Below are positions 7,931 through 16,716 of a stretch of DNA of 23,314 nt, one piece after another. The notes under the pieces were generated by a model, which searched no databases, had not been told where the DNA came from, and saw only the letters and a program-made list of their open reading frames with translations. The first letter of the stretch is position 1. Each line of letters starts with the position of its first letter. The translations under genes and the position numbers were made by a program. The DNA comes from Erythrobacter sp. (lineage in GTDB: Bacteria > Pseudomonadota > Alphaproteobacteria > Sphingomonadales > Sphingomonadaceae): contig JANQTR010000043.1 in the NCBI GenBank assembly GCA_030731635.1, positions 1 to 23,314 on the forward strand, in the 5' to 3' direction.

Positions 7931-8209
7931 TGATCCCGCACGACATCCCCCCGTCCGGTTTCGTTTTTCACCCTTGGCTACCGATCTATGCGGCCAACAT
8001 CGGCGATTTCCTGCTCTTTTCGCACCAAGCAAAGATGCCTCGACACGTACCGCGTGGTCAATCGGGTCGACCGTCAAAAAAGCGTCAATTCGTATCGCCC
8101 ATCACGGCTTTCAGGCGGGCGGCCACGAGGCCAAGCAAAGCTTTCGCAAGGATTGCCTGCCGCGATATCTTCCCCAAAATACCCGAGGAAGTGGCCAAAT
8201 GACGTAGGC

Positions 8210-8224
8210 CAGCGCACCCCGCTG
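8210..8224 (-). terminator. Weak hairpin just after the response-regulator stop
   Basis: Arms CAGCG (8210-8214) and CGCTG (8220-8224) with a 5-nt loop lie 15 nt downstream of the stop of the last gene of the guanidine operon. No T-run follows on the minus strand, so this is at best a weak or factor-dependent terminator. Confidence 0.25.
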
Positions 8225-8239
8225 TAATGCCTGTCAAAT

Positions 8240-9148
8240 TCAGTCTGTAAGGTAACGCACGGCAATCGCGGTTGCAGCTGCTCGGGTTTCCACGCCCAGT
8301 TTCCTGAACACCTGTTCGAGGTGCTTGTTCACTGTGCGCGGACTGATGCCGAGGATCTCGCTGATCGTGCGATTGGTTTTACCATAACTGACCCACAACA
8401 GCACTTCGGCTTCGCGCCGGGTCAGACCATTGTGTTTCTGAAGGCTTGCAATTTTGCCTTCCTCGCGCACTTCGGTGATCCGCATCAGAGTTTCGCCCGG
8501 ACGATCGCTTTCCAACAGCGCGAGTTCGATCTCCAGCCCGCGCACCTCGATCCGGTTGGCCGCCAGTGACTGCGACGGATCGGAGAGCAATTGCCTTGCC
8601 GCCCCCATCAACGCGTCGGGAAGCGTGCCGCGATCTGGCGTCCACTCCGGGTCGATCGCCACGCATAGGGTTTCAACCTGCGGCGTACACCAGATCACCG
8701 TGCCATCCGGGCCGAGCGCCGCCAGACTGCGCCCTGCCAACCCCAGCGCAAGGCGCGAGCGATAGGATGTGCGCGCATTGGCGAGATGCACCCGAATGCG
8801 CGCCAGCAATTCATCAATCACAATTGGCTTTCGCACATAATCCACCCCGCCCGTGCCGAGCGCGGCGACAACATGTTCCGGCTCGTTCAGTCCGGTCATG
8901 AATATTACCGGGATATGCGCGGTCGCAGGGTCGCGTTTGATTGCACGGGTGGCCTCAAGCCCGCTGATGCCGGGCATGATCGCGTCCATCAGGATCAGAT
9001 CGGGTGTCGCTTCGGCAAGCAACTTCAAGGTCGCCTCCCCGCTGCGGGCAATCAACACGGTCATGCCATCCGTTTCGAGCGTATCGACCAGAAACCGGAG
9101 CGAGTCCGGGTTATCGTCAACCACAAGGATGCAATCCTTCGCGTTCAT
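8240..9148 (-). CDS. Response regulator, REC plus LuxR-type HTH
   Basis: A 302-residue DNA-binding response regulator. The receiver domain (about 1-120) has the full set of phosphorylation residues: acidic D11 and D12, phosphoacceptor D55 (DLILMDAIMPG), T85 and K107 (YVRKP). Residues about 125-230 form an unassigned middle region whose segment LGPDGTVIWCTPQVETL is PAS-like. The C-terminal helix-turn-helix (about 238-298, LTRREAEV...ISPRTVNKHLEQVFRKLGV) is of the LuxR/NarL class. It starts inside the stop of the hybrid kinase gene (TGATG), so the two form a cognate pair. As the last gene of the guanidine operon it may add a second control layer on that operon, which is inference; its DNA targets are not evident in the window. 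Confidence 0.92.
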   Translation of the reverse strand: MNAKDCILVVDDNPDSLRFLVDTLETDGMTVLIARSGEATLKLLAEATPDLILMDAIMPGISGLEATRAIKRDPATAHIPVIFMTGLNEPEHVVAALGTGGVDYVRKPIVIDELLARIRVHLANARTSYRSRLALGLAGRSLAALGPDGTVIWCTPQVETLCVAIDPEWTPDRGTLPDALMGAARQLLSDPSQSLAANRIEVRGLEIELALLESDRPGETLMRITEVREEGKIASLQKHNGLTRREAEVLLWVSYGKTNRTISEILGISPRTVNKHLEQVFRKLGVETRAAATAIAVRYLTD

Positions 9149-10674
9149 CAGCCCGAACGCCCGTCCATCTGCGCCGCTTTTGCAAAGCTTGAAAGCGCAC
9201 GCAGGTCAAAGCTGTCGAGCATGCCGCGCAACCGCTCAGCCACCGGCGCGGCATCGGGGCCGAGATGGGCGATCGCGTCGATTTCAGCCTCGATTGCGCG
9301 CACGTGACCAATCCGCACCAGCTTTTCGATCGCGCCGAAATGCGCCTTTGCCGGGCCTTGAAGCAGCGCCGGCAAGGACGCAGCAAAAGCGGCACGCGTA
9401 GCGCCATAACCCGGTGTGCGGTGTACCCATTCAAGCTCTAATTGGTCGCTGATCACATCCAGAAGAGCATCAAACTCGAACGGTTTCAGGACAAAGGCAT
9501 CATGGGTAGGCGGGCCCTTGCCCTGCCCTGTTTCGGCCGGCTGCCCTGCATTTGCCGCCTCACCCGAAAGCATCACGATCCGCAAAGCAGGCCCATGCCG
9601 CCGCCGCAAAGTGCTGGCAATATCCCAGCCCGACTGACCGGGCAGGGATACATCCAGCAACACCATATCTGGCTGCACCTGCGCCGCCAAAGCCAAACCC
9701 GCCGTGCCGTCGCCAGCAGTTCGAACCTGAAAGCCGAGCGGTTCGAGCAGACCTGTTAGCAGCGCCAACTGCGCCGGATCATTATCGATCAGCACAACAC
9801 GTCGCGCGCGCCCCGCAAAGCCAGTGATCGCGCCTGGTCCGCCTTCCTCAACCGGTGGTGTCAGCGGCTGCGATAACATCATCCGCACGGTAAAGCATGA
9901 CCCAGCGCCCAGCGCGCTCTGGACCTCGATATCGCCACCCATGATCCGCACCAACGCCTGTGTGATGGCCAGCCCCAAGCCGATTCCTGGCCGCGCTTCG
10001 GCATCATCTGCGACGCGTTCGAACGGTTCAAAGATGCGCTCGGCTGCACTGGGCGCGATGCCAATGCCGGTGTCGATCACTGCAAAGGTAGCCAGTTCGT
10101 TACGATAGTGCACCTTCAGCGTCACCGAACCGGCGTCAGTGAATTTGATCGCGTTCGACAGCAGATTGATCAGCACCTGCCGCAGGCGTTTCTGATCGGC
10201 GCGCACAAATTCAGGCAGGCTTGGCGGGCAATCGAGCACCAACGCCAGATCGCGCGCCGAGGCTTGCAGTTCCAGCATCGCGATCAGCTGTTCGAGAAAT
10301 GCACGCAGCCGGAACGTATCGCGGCGCAATTTCAATAAGCCGCTTTCGACCTGCGATATGTCGAGCAAGCCTTCGGTCAGATGCGACAAGTGTTCGCTGC
10401 TACGCCGGATCACCCGCGCAGCGCCAAGCGCGCCTCGCCCATCATTGCGTTCAAGCAATTGGGCATAGCCATAGATTGCATTTAATGGTGCGCGAATTTC
10501 GTGGCTGACGCTGGCCAGGAACCGCGTTTTGGCTTCGTTCGCTGCCACCGCCGCAGCCTGTATGCTCTGCTGCGCGGCAAATGCTTCCTGCAACTGCGCC
10601 AGAGCCTGCGCGTCGGCTGGCTCGCCCGTCGCCTGCACAAGCGCAAACAAGCGGTCGAACGCGGCGGCGGTCAC
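9148..10674 (-). CDS. Soluble hybrid histidine kinase (HisKA-HATPase-REC)
   Basis: A 508-residue hybrid sensor kinase without membrane spans or a recognisable sensor domain. After a short N-terminal coiled-coil-like helix (about 20-50) come the HisKA dimerisation domain with phospho-accepting H58 (SVSHEIRAPLNAIYGY), the HATPase core (N box LLSNAIKFT, DTGIGI, GIGLGLAIT), a receiver domain with phosphoacceptor D341 (MVLLDVSLPG), and a helical tail containing RIGHVRAIEAEIDAI, seen in other kinases of this type. The GTG start at 10674 is supported by a GGAG 7 nt upstream; it follows the allophanate hydrolase stop by 39 nt. The stop overlaps the response-regulator start. It would act in the cytoplasm, perhaps sensing an intracellular metabolite or a partner protein. 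Signal unknown. Confidence 0.92.
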   Translation of the reverse strand: MTAAAFDRLFALVQATGEPADAQALAQLQEAFAAQQSIQAAAVAANEAKTRFLASVSHEIRAPLNAIYGYAQLLERNDGRGALGAARVIRRSSEHLSHLTEGLLDISQVESGLLKLRRDTFRLRAFLEQLIAMLELQASARDLALVLDCPPSLPEFVRADQKRLRQVLINLLSNAIKFTDAGSVTLKVHYRNELATFAVIDTGIGIAPSAAERIFEPFERVADDAEARPGIGLGLAITQALVRIMGGDIEVQSALGAGSCFTVRMMLSQPLTPPVEEGGPGAITGFAGRARRVVLIDNDPAQLALLTGLLEPLGFQVRTAGDGTAGLALAAQVQPDMVLLDVSLPGQSGWDIASTLRRRHGPALRIVMLSGEAANAGQPAETGQGKGPPTHDAFVLKPFEFDALLDVISDQLELEWVHRTPGYGATRAAFAASLPALLQGPAKAHFGAIEKLVRIGHVRAIEAEIDAIAHLGPDAAPVAERLRGMLDSFDLRALSSFAKAAQMDGRSG

Positions 10675-10713
10675 CGCCGTGCTCCAGCAATCAAGGCGCG
10701 GCGCAGGCGCATA

Positions 10714-12480
10714 TCAAAGGCTCGCGATATAGGCGCGCCAGCCACCCAGATCGGTAATGTCGGCTGCACCATTGAGCGCGCGTGGTTCCGCAACGAAGCC
10801 CTTGACACTGCTGCCATCAGCGAGCGTGACAGTACCTATCGCAAGCGGCGCCGGGACTTCGGCAACAAAGCTGCCAAAACTGGCGAGATCGAGCTCATAA
10901 ACCTCCAGCGCAATTTCGGCCCCATCGGTGCTGTGCACCAATGCCGGTTTGGGCGGGACGGAATCAGCCATCGCGTAAAGGCGATAATTCGGCGCGGTGG
11001 TGAAAGCACCCACGAAGGTGGCCCCGCGCGATGTCAGCTGCCAATGCAGCGGCATGCCTTCGAGATGCGCGCCGACGACAGCAAGTTTGATGGTGTCCAT
11101 ACGTTCTCCAAGATCAAGGGGGGGCAGCGCGGGCAAATTCGCCGCCGTCAGATAAGTTTGCGCCAGTGTCGCCAACGCGCGGTCGCTATGCGCAGGCCCA
11201 ATCAGGGTGATCCCGAAGCCGGTGCCATTGTCACGCACACCCGCAGGCACCGCCAGCGCCGCCATATCGAGCAGGTTCACAAAATTGGTGTAGAGCCCCA
11301 GATTGCTGTTGAGCGCCACTGGCGCCTCAAGCAATTCGGCCACGCGGTAGGTAGTGCCGGTGGTGGGGAAGGCGAGCACGTCGATATCCTGCCACAACAA
11401 GTCGGCATGGCGTTTGATATCGGCAAGCCGGTAGATGCCGTTCCACAGATCGGTCGCCAGCATCTCAGCCCCCGGCGCAATCACCTCGCGCACCACCGGG
11501 TCAATCGCCAGCGGGTCGGCCTCCAGCAGCGGCGCAATCGCGGCGGTGCGTTCCGCTACCCACGGCCCGCCATATAGCAGCCGGGCAGCTTCGAGCAGCG
11601 GGGTGATGTCGATTTCGACCAGTTCGCCCTGCCCTGCCAGCACTTCGATCGCGCGGTCGTAAAGGTATTCAGCATGGGTATCACCGAGGAACACGCGTTG
11701 GTCGCGGCGCGGAACGCCGATCCGGCGGCCAGTGATCAATGCATCAGCCAGCGGGCGCGAAAAGGGATCTTCGGGGTCGAACGCTGCCAAAACCGCATCA
11801 ACCGCCATGGCATCAACAAGCGCATCGGTGAACACCGTGATGCAATCGAGGGTGCGGCAGGCAGGCACCAACCCGCGCGTGCTCCACCGGCCCTTGGTGG
11901 GCTTCATCCCGATCAGATGATTGAAAGCGGCAGGGACGCGGCCTGAGCCGGCGGTGTCGGTACCAAGCGCGAAGGCTGCCAGACCAGCCGCCACGGCAAT
12001 CGCCGAACCCGAACTTGATCCGCCGCTGACATAATCACGGTTATAGGCATTGCGCGGGATGCCATAGGGACTGCGCGTGCCGACCAGTCCGGTGGCGAAT
12101 TGATCGAGGTTGGTCTTGCCGATGCAGATCGCGCCAGCAGCCTCCAGCCGCGCAATCACGGTGGCGGAGCGTTCGGGCTGATAGGCAAAGGACGGGCAGG
12201 CGGCGGTCGTCTCCAGCCCGGCGACATCGATATTGTCCTTGGCCGCATAGGGCACGCCAGCCAGCGGCAAATGTTCACCTGCTGCAATCCGTGCATCAAT
12301 TGCGCGCGCGGCACTGCGCAAAGCCTCTGGCGCAGCGCGGCTAATCCAGACCTGCGGCTGATGCACGTCATAGGCCACAAGCCGCTCGAGCGTGTCTTCG
12401 ATCACAGTCAGCGCGCTTGTCTGCCCGCTGTTCACGGCTGCTGCGATAACGGTAGCGCTGAGCCTGTCAAAACCTGCCAT
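10714..12480 (-). CDS. atzF: Allophanate hydrolase (AtzF type)
   Basis: A 588-residue amidase-signature enzyme that hydrolyses allophanate to ammonia and CO2, the last step of the ATP-dependent urea/guanidine route. The catalytic triad is visible as K81 (AAKDNID), S155 (GGSSSGSA) and S179 (DTAGSGRVPAAFN), with the same 74- and 24-residue spacing known for AtzF of the atrazine pathway (K91, S165, S189). The C-terminal portion from about 460 (TIKLAVVGAHLEGMPLHWQL) matches the second domain of full-length allophanate hydrolases, and total length is near the usual 600. Its ATG is fused to the carboxylase stop by one base (TGATG). In fungi the same activity is joined to urea carboxylase in one polypeptide; here it is a separate gene. 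Confidence 0.95.
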   Translation of the reverse strand: MAGFDRLSATVIAAAVNSGQTSALTVIEDTLERLVAYDVHQPQVWISRAAPEALRSAARAIDARIAAGEHLPLAGVPYAAKDNIDVAGLETTAACPSFAYQPERSATVIARLEAAGAICIGKTNLDQFATGLVGTRSPYGIPRNAYNRDYVSGGSSSGSAIAVAAGLAAFALGTDTAGSGRVPAAFNHLIGMKPTKGRWSTRGLVPACRTLDCITVFTDALVDAMAVDAVLAAFDPEDPFSRPLADALITGRRIGVPRRDQRVFLGDTHAEYLYDRAIEVLAGQGELVEIDITPLLEAARLLYGGPWVAERTAAIAPLLEADPLAIDPVVREVIAPGAEMLATDLWNGIYRLADIKRHADLLWQDIDVLAFPTTGTTYRVAELLEAPVALNSNLGLYTNFVNLLDMAALAVPAGVRDNGTGFGITLIGPAHSDRALATLAQTYLTAANLPALPPLDLGERMDTIKLAVVGAHLEGMPLHWQLTSRGATFVGAFTTAPNYRLYAMADSVPPKPALVHSTDGAEIALEVYELDLASFGSFVAEVPAPLAIGTVTLADGSSVKGFVAEPRALNGAADITDLGGWRAYIASL

Positions 12481-15400
12481 CAGTGCCTCCGCAATGCCAG
12501 CATCGGGGCGCCCGGTTGCAGCGCCTGATGTTCGGTGATGTAGAGCGCGGCGATGGTGCCGCTGGCGGGGGCTTCAAATGGGCATTCCATCTTCATCGCC
12601 TCGATCACTGCGATGGTATCGCCTTGGGTCACAGTGTCACCGGGGGCGACCAGCAGCTTCCATACGCTACCACCAAATGGGGCTTCGATCAGATCAGCGC
12701 CTTCCGGAACCTCGACCGCTTGCGCTTCGTCGCCGCCGGCATCGGCCGCCAGCAGATCACTCACCCGGTCAAACTCGCCCGAAGCCTGCCATGCGGCGCG
12801 TTCGGCATCGAAGGCCGCTTGCCGAGTGGCTTCGAATGCGGTGATGCTGGCAGCATTTTCGGCAAGGAAAGCGCGATAATCCGCGAGCCGGAATACGCTT
12901 TCCTCCACCCGGATCGCGCGGCGACCATGGGGGAAGTCGCGGCGCCATTCAGTCAGTTCATCGGCGGAAACCGGGAAGAACCGGATCTGATCGAAAAACC
13001 GCAGCAGCCACGGCTTCCCATCGACGAAGGCGCCTTCTTGTCGGTGCGTATTCCACACCTGAATGGTGCGCCCGAACAACTGGTAACCGCCCGGCCCCTC
13101 CATCCCATAAATGCACATATATGCCCCGCCAATCCCGACCACATTGGGCGGGGTCCAGGTGCGCGCGGGGTTGTATTTGGTGGTGACCAGCCGATGGCGC
13201 GGATCAACCGGGGTCGCAACCGGCGCGCCAAGATAGACATCGCCCAGCCCCAGCACGAGATAGCTGGCATCAAAGATCAGGCTCTCCACCGCCTCAGCGT
13301 CGGGCAGGCCGTTGATGCGGCGGATGAACTCGATATTGTCCGGGCACCACGGCGCATCATCACGCACGGCGCCAATGTATTTCTGGATCGTCTCGGTAAT
13401 CGCCGGATCACGCCAGCTCAGCGGCAGGTGGACAATGCGCGAAGGGATCGCGAAATCATCAAGATCGCCCAGCGCTTCTTCCGCCGCCCGCAACGCCGCG
13501 AGCGCGCCGGGTTGATCGAGCACCGCACCGTCAAAATGCAGTTGCAATGACCGGATGCCGGGCGTGATGTCGATCACGCCGGGCAGCGCCATCGCCTCCA
13601 GCCCCTGCATCAGCGCATGAACGCGAATGCGAAGCTCAATATCGAGCGCGATCGGGCCATATTCGATCAGGATATTTCGGTCGCCTTGCTGGCGATAGGT
13701 CACGTGTGGGCGCTGGCCAGCGGCCGGGATCTCGGCAAGGATCGGCGACAGACTGGTGATCGCGCGAGCGGGCGTCGGCGCGGGCAGCGCGGTCAGAGGC
13801 GCGCGGTCGGCAGCCATGGCATCGGCAATAGTGACAGGCACAAACCGCACCCGGTCATCGGGGGCCAGCTGGCCAACCTTCCAGCGATCAGCCGCAATCA
13901 CGGTGAAGGGGCAAACGAACCCGCCGAGCGAAGGCCCGTCCGGCCCCAGAATGATCGGCATGTCGCCGGTGAAATCGACCGCGCCGATTGCATAGGGATT
14001 GTCGTGGATATTCGACGGGTGCAGCCCCGCCTCGCCGCCATCGCGCCGTGCCCATTCGGGCTTTGGGCCGACCAGCCGCACCCCGGTGCGGTTCGAATTG
14101 TAGTGCACCTTCCACTGGGCTTCGAGGAAGCGGTCGATATCATCCGGTGTGAAGAAATCGGGCGCGCCGTGCGGGCCGTAAAGCACTCGCAGGTGCCATT
14201 CACGTGGCAAGTCGGGCAGCGTTGCCACGGCCCCGTCGGCCGCTGCGCTTGCTCCCAGATGCAGTACATCCCCCGCCACCAATCCGCGCGCTGCATGTCC
14301 ACCGAACTGGCCGAGGGCAAAGGTGGCGGCGCTGCCGAGATAGGGCGTTACATCCAGCCCGCCGGCAAACAAGATATAGCCGCGCATCCCCCCGCCGCTC
14401 GCCCGTCCGAGCGCCAACGTTTGTCCAGCCGCGATATCAACAGCAACCCCGCGCGCAAGCCGTTCGCCATCCACCGTCGCACCGAAATCCGCGCCGGTCA
14501 GGCAGATGCGCGCTGGTGCCTCAAACAAAAGCGTGGGGCCGCTCGCGGTGATCTCCAGCCCGGTGGTGCCTTGGGCATTGCCAAGGATCAGGTTGCCCAG
14601 TCGGAAAGAGCGATCATCCATTGGCCCCGACGGGGGCACGCCCACATACCACAAACCCAACCGACCCGGCCAATCCTGTACCGAAGTCGCCGTGCCGCCC
14701 GATATCACCCGTACTGAACGCGGAACGTGAGTCACGCTTTCAAGCAGTCGGGTGGACACATCGCCGCTGGTGAAGCTTTCGTGCTGCACCACATCGCGCA
14801 GCCAGCGCAGATTGGTTTCGATCCCGTCAATCCGGCTGGCGTCCAGCGCCGTCAGCATCGCGGCAATCGCGCCTGCGCGGGTTGGCGCGTGGGTGATCAG
14901 CTTGGCCAGCATCGGATCGTAGAAAGCGCTGATCTCACTCCCCGCCATCACCCAGGTTTCGGCGCGGATATCGGCAGGGAAATGGACATTGGTGAGTGTG
15001 CCGGTGGTGGGGCGGTAATCGTGTGCAGGATCTTCGGCATAAAGCCGCACCTGCACCGCATGACCTTGCGGGGTCGGCGCTGGCCCATCCAGAAACGCGA
15101 AATCACCCGCCGCGCCCCGGATCATCCATTCGACCAGATCAATCCCCATCACCTCTTCGGTGACACCATGTTCGACCTGAAGGCGGGTGTTCATTTCGAG
15201 GAAAAAGAACGTCTCGCGTTCGGCATCGAACAGGAATTCGACCGTGCCTGCCGACAGATACCCCGCAGCTTCGCCCAGCCGCACCGCTGCCGCGATCAAC
15301 TCAGCGCGCTTGGCATCCGTAAGGCACGGCGCAGGGGCTTCCTCAACCACCTTCTGATTGCGCCGCTGGAGCGAACAATCACGTTCCCCCAGCGCCGCAA

Positions 15401-16061
15401 CGCGGCCCTGTCCGTCGCCAAAGATCTGGACTTCGATGTGCCGGGCACGCGCGATATAGCTTTCAAGGAAGACCCCGGCATCACCGAAACTAGCCTCACC
15501 CTGCCGCACGACCGCCGCAAAGCCTTCGCGCACGGACGCTTCGTCAGCGCAGATACGCATGCCAATCCCGCCGCCGCCTGCCGTGGCCTTAAGTATCACC
15601 GGATAGCCAATCCGCTCTGCTGCCGCGGCGGCCTCATCTTCGCCCGTCAGCAAGCCAGTGCCGGGCGCCAACGGCAGATCATGCGCCGCAGCCAGCGCGC
15701 GGGCGGAATGTTTGAGGCCAAAGGTGCGGATATTGTCGGGTGTCGGCCCGATAAAAGCGATGCCGGCGGCCGCACATTGCTCGGCGAACTCGGCATTCTC
15801 GGCAAGAAAGCCGTAGCCGGGATGAACGGCCCCAGCGCCTGTCGATTTGGCTGCCGCCAAAATAGCCTCGACGTTGAGATAGCTCTGCGCCGCCGGGCCT
15901 GCGCCGATGCAAACGGCTTCGTCCGCCGCACTCACATGGAGCGACCCTGCATCAGCTTCGGAATAGACCGCGACCGAGCGCAGCCCCATCCGTCGCAGTG
16001 TACGGATAATCCGGGTGGCAATCGCACCCCGGTTGGCGACTAGGACCGTATCAAAGCTCAT
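12480..16061 (-). CDS. Biotin-dependent urea/guanidine carboxylase, probably guanidine carboxylase
   Basis: A 1193-residue biotin enzyme that uses ATP and bicarbonate to carboxylate guanidine (or urea). In order: biotin carboxylase domain (about 1-440) with the Gly-rich ATP loop KATAGGGGIGMRI and the EMNTRLQVEH motif; carboxyltransferase part related to KipA/AHS2 (about 450-760) and KipI/AHS1 (about 780-1000); a linker; and a biotinyl domain (about 1125-1193) with biotin-accepting K1157 in EAMKMEC. In the carboxyltransferase motif GAVDFTGD the variable position is D696. As I recall, Asp here goes with guanidine-specific enzymes and Asn with fungal urea carboxylases. The flanking DUF1989 genes point the same way. 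The ATG overlaps the upstream DUF1989 stop (ATGA) and the stop overlaps atzF. Length is standard. Substrate preference is inferred, not proven. Confidence 0.93.
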   Translation of the reverse strand: MSFDTVLVANRGAIATRIIRTLRRMGLRSVAVYSEADAGSLHVSAADEAVCIGAGPAAQSYLNVEAILAAAKSTGAGAVHPGYGFLAENAEFAEQCAAAGIAFIGPTPDNIRTFGLKHSARALAAAHDLPLAPGTGLLTGEDEAAAAAERIGYPVILKATAGGGGIGMRICADEASVREGFAAVVRQGEASFGDAGVFLESYIARARHIEVQIFGDGQGRVAALGERDCSLQRRNQKVVEEAPAPCLTDAKRAELIAAAVRLGEAAGYLSAGTVEFLFDAERETFFFLEMNTRLQVEHGVTEEVMGIDLVEWMIRGAAGDFAFLDGPAPTPQGHAVQVRLYAEDPAHDYRPTTGTLTNVHFPADIRAETWVMAGSEISAFYDPMLAKLITHAPTRAGAIAAMLTALDASRIDGIETNLRWLRDVVQHESFTSGDVSTRLLESVTHVPRSVRVISGGTATSVQDWPGRLGLWYVGVPPSGPMDDRSFRLGNLILGNAQGTTGLEITASGPTLLFEAPARICLTGADFGATVDGERLARGVAVDIAAGQTLALGRASGGGMRGYILFAGGLDVTPYLGSAATFALGQFGGHAARGLVAGDVLHLGASAAADGAVATLPDLPREWHLRVLYGPHGAPDFFTPDDIDRFLEAQWKVHYNSNRTGVRLVGPKPEWARRDGGEAGLHPSNIHDNPYAIGAVDFTGDMPIILGPDGPSLGGFVCPFTVIAADRWKVGQLAPDDRVRFVPVTIADAMAADRAPLTALPAPTPARAITSLSPILAEIPAAGQRPHVTYRQQGDRNILIEYGPIALDIELRIRVHALMQGLEAMALPGVIDITPGIRSLQLHFDGAVLDQPGALAALRAAEEALGDLDDFAIPSRIVHLPLSWRDPAITETIQKYIGAVRDDAPWCPDNIEFIRRINGLPDAEAVESLIFDASYLVLGLGDVYLGAPVATPVDPRHRLVTTKYNPARTWTPPNVVGIGGAYMCIYGMEGPGGYQLFGRTIQVWNTHRQEGAFVDGKPWLLRFFDQIRFFPVSADELTEWRRDFPHGRRAIRVEESVFRLADYRAFLAENAASITAFEATRQAAFDAERAAWQASGEFDRVSDLLAADAGGDEAQAVEVPEGADLIEAPFGGSVWKLLVAPGDTVTQGDTIAVIEAMKMECPFEAPASGTIAALYITEHQALQPGAPMLALRRH

Positions 16062-16693
16062 GCGGCGATGATCATGCGAACCGGCGTCGGGTTGAAACCG
16101 TTGCAGGGGTTGTTGATCTGCGGGCAGTTTGACACGACCACGATCACGTCCATCTCAGCCCTCAAATCGACCGTCAGACCGGGCGCGGAAATGCCATCGA
16201 CGATGCCGAGCGAACCGTCTTCTTCGACCGGCACATTCATGAAGAAATTGATGTTCGAGACGATGTCGCGCTTGCCCCGACCTTGGGTGAGGTTCGCTTC
16301 GAGGAAATTATCAACGCAGGCGTGCTGCGACTTGGTGTGATGACCATAACGCAGGGTATTGGATTCGCAGGAACAGGCCCCGCCGATCGTATCGTGATAC
16401 TCGACCGCGCTACCGGCAATGGTCATCAACGGGTGGCCTTCATTGGACAACAGCACGCTGCCGGTGCGTAAAAACAGGTTGCCTTGGGCCGCAACCGTAT
16501 CCTGCGCACTGTACCGCTCGGCATCATTGACAGCAGAATAAATAAGGAAATCAACCGCCTGATTGCCCTCGACATCAACGATCCGCAGCGTCTGGCCTGC
16601 GGCGACATGGTGCAGCCATGGCGCGCGCGCGGGGACGATTTCATCGTGGATTATTGCGCTAGAAAGGCCAGAAAGGGCCATGTCTTCGGTCAT
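16058..16693 (-). CDS. DUF1989 protein, carboxyguanidine deiminase subunit (UAAP2 type)
   Basis: A 211-residue DUF1989 protein of the type annotated as urea-amidolyase-associated protein UAAP2. Together with its larger neighbour it forms, in characterised bacteria, the heteromeric carboxyguanidine deiminase CgdAB, which converts carboxyguanidine to allophanate and ammonia. Typical features are PWLHHVAAGQTLRIVDVEGNQAVDFL near the N-terminus and the Cys/His-rich GGACSCESNTLRYGHHTKSQHACVDNF region, likely a metal site. I chose ATG 16693; it follows the neighbour's stop by 23 nt, with an AAGG 10-13 nt upstream. ATG 16681 is an alternative. Its stop overlaps the carboxylase start (ATGA). Which subunit corresponds to CgdA or CgdB I cannot state from memory. 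Function rests on family plus context. Confidence 0.9.
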   Translation of the reverse strand: MTEDMALSGLSSAIIHDEIVPARAPWLHHVAAGQTLRIVDVEGNQAVDFLIYSAVNDAERYSAQDTVAAQGNLFLRTGSVLLSNEGHPLMTIAGSAVEYHDTIGGACSCESNTLRYGHHTKSQHACVDNFLEANLTQGRGKRDIVSNINFFMNVPVEEDGSLGIVDGISAPGLTVDLRAEMDVIVVVSNCPQINNPCNGFNPTPVRMIIAA

Positions 16694-16716
16694 GTTATAT
16701 ATTGCCTTGGAACAGG

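Larger units (their letters stand above)
7874..8239. other. 366-bp intergenic region between response regulator and hydroxylase-family gene
   Basis: No gene is supported. It must hold the end of the long guanidine operon transcript (right side, near 8240) and the promoter of the hydroxylase-family gene (left side, near 7873). A 7-bp hairpin (7913-7930) and a weak 5-bp hairpin (8210-8224) are listed separately. A near-palindrome around AAAGCTTT at about 8138-8147 was also seen, with no assignable role. Small open frames here lack ribosome sites and recognisable protein character. Confidence 0.5.

Noticed and set aside
8074..8265. Small minus-strand open frame overlapping the response-regulator end
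   Set aside because: No ribosome site, overlaps the end of a real gene out of frame, and the translation lacks recognisable protein character.
10674..10716. A tiny open frame between allophanate hydrolase and the kinase (starting ATGCGCCTGCGCC)
   Set aside because: Only 13 codons, Arg-rich, ends over the kinase GTG start; it may help coupling but is not supported as a gene.
12483..16043. Long plus-strand open frames (12483-13550, 13617-14717, 14727-16043) opposite the carboxylase
   Set aside because: They are antisense to a complete, motif-rich gene in GC-rich DNA, where long shadow frames are common; their translations show no domain and have shadow-like Arg/Gln/His-rich composition.
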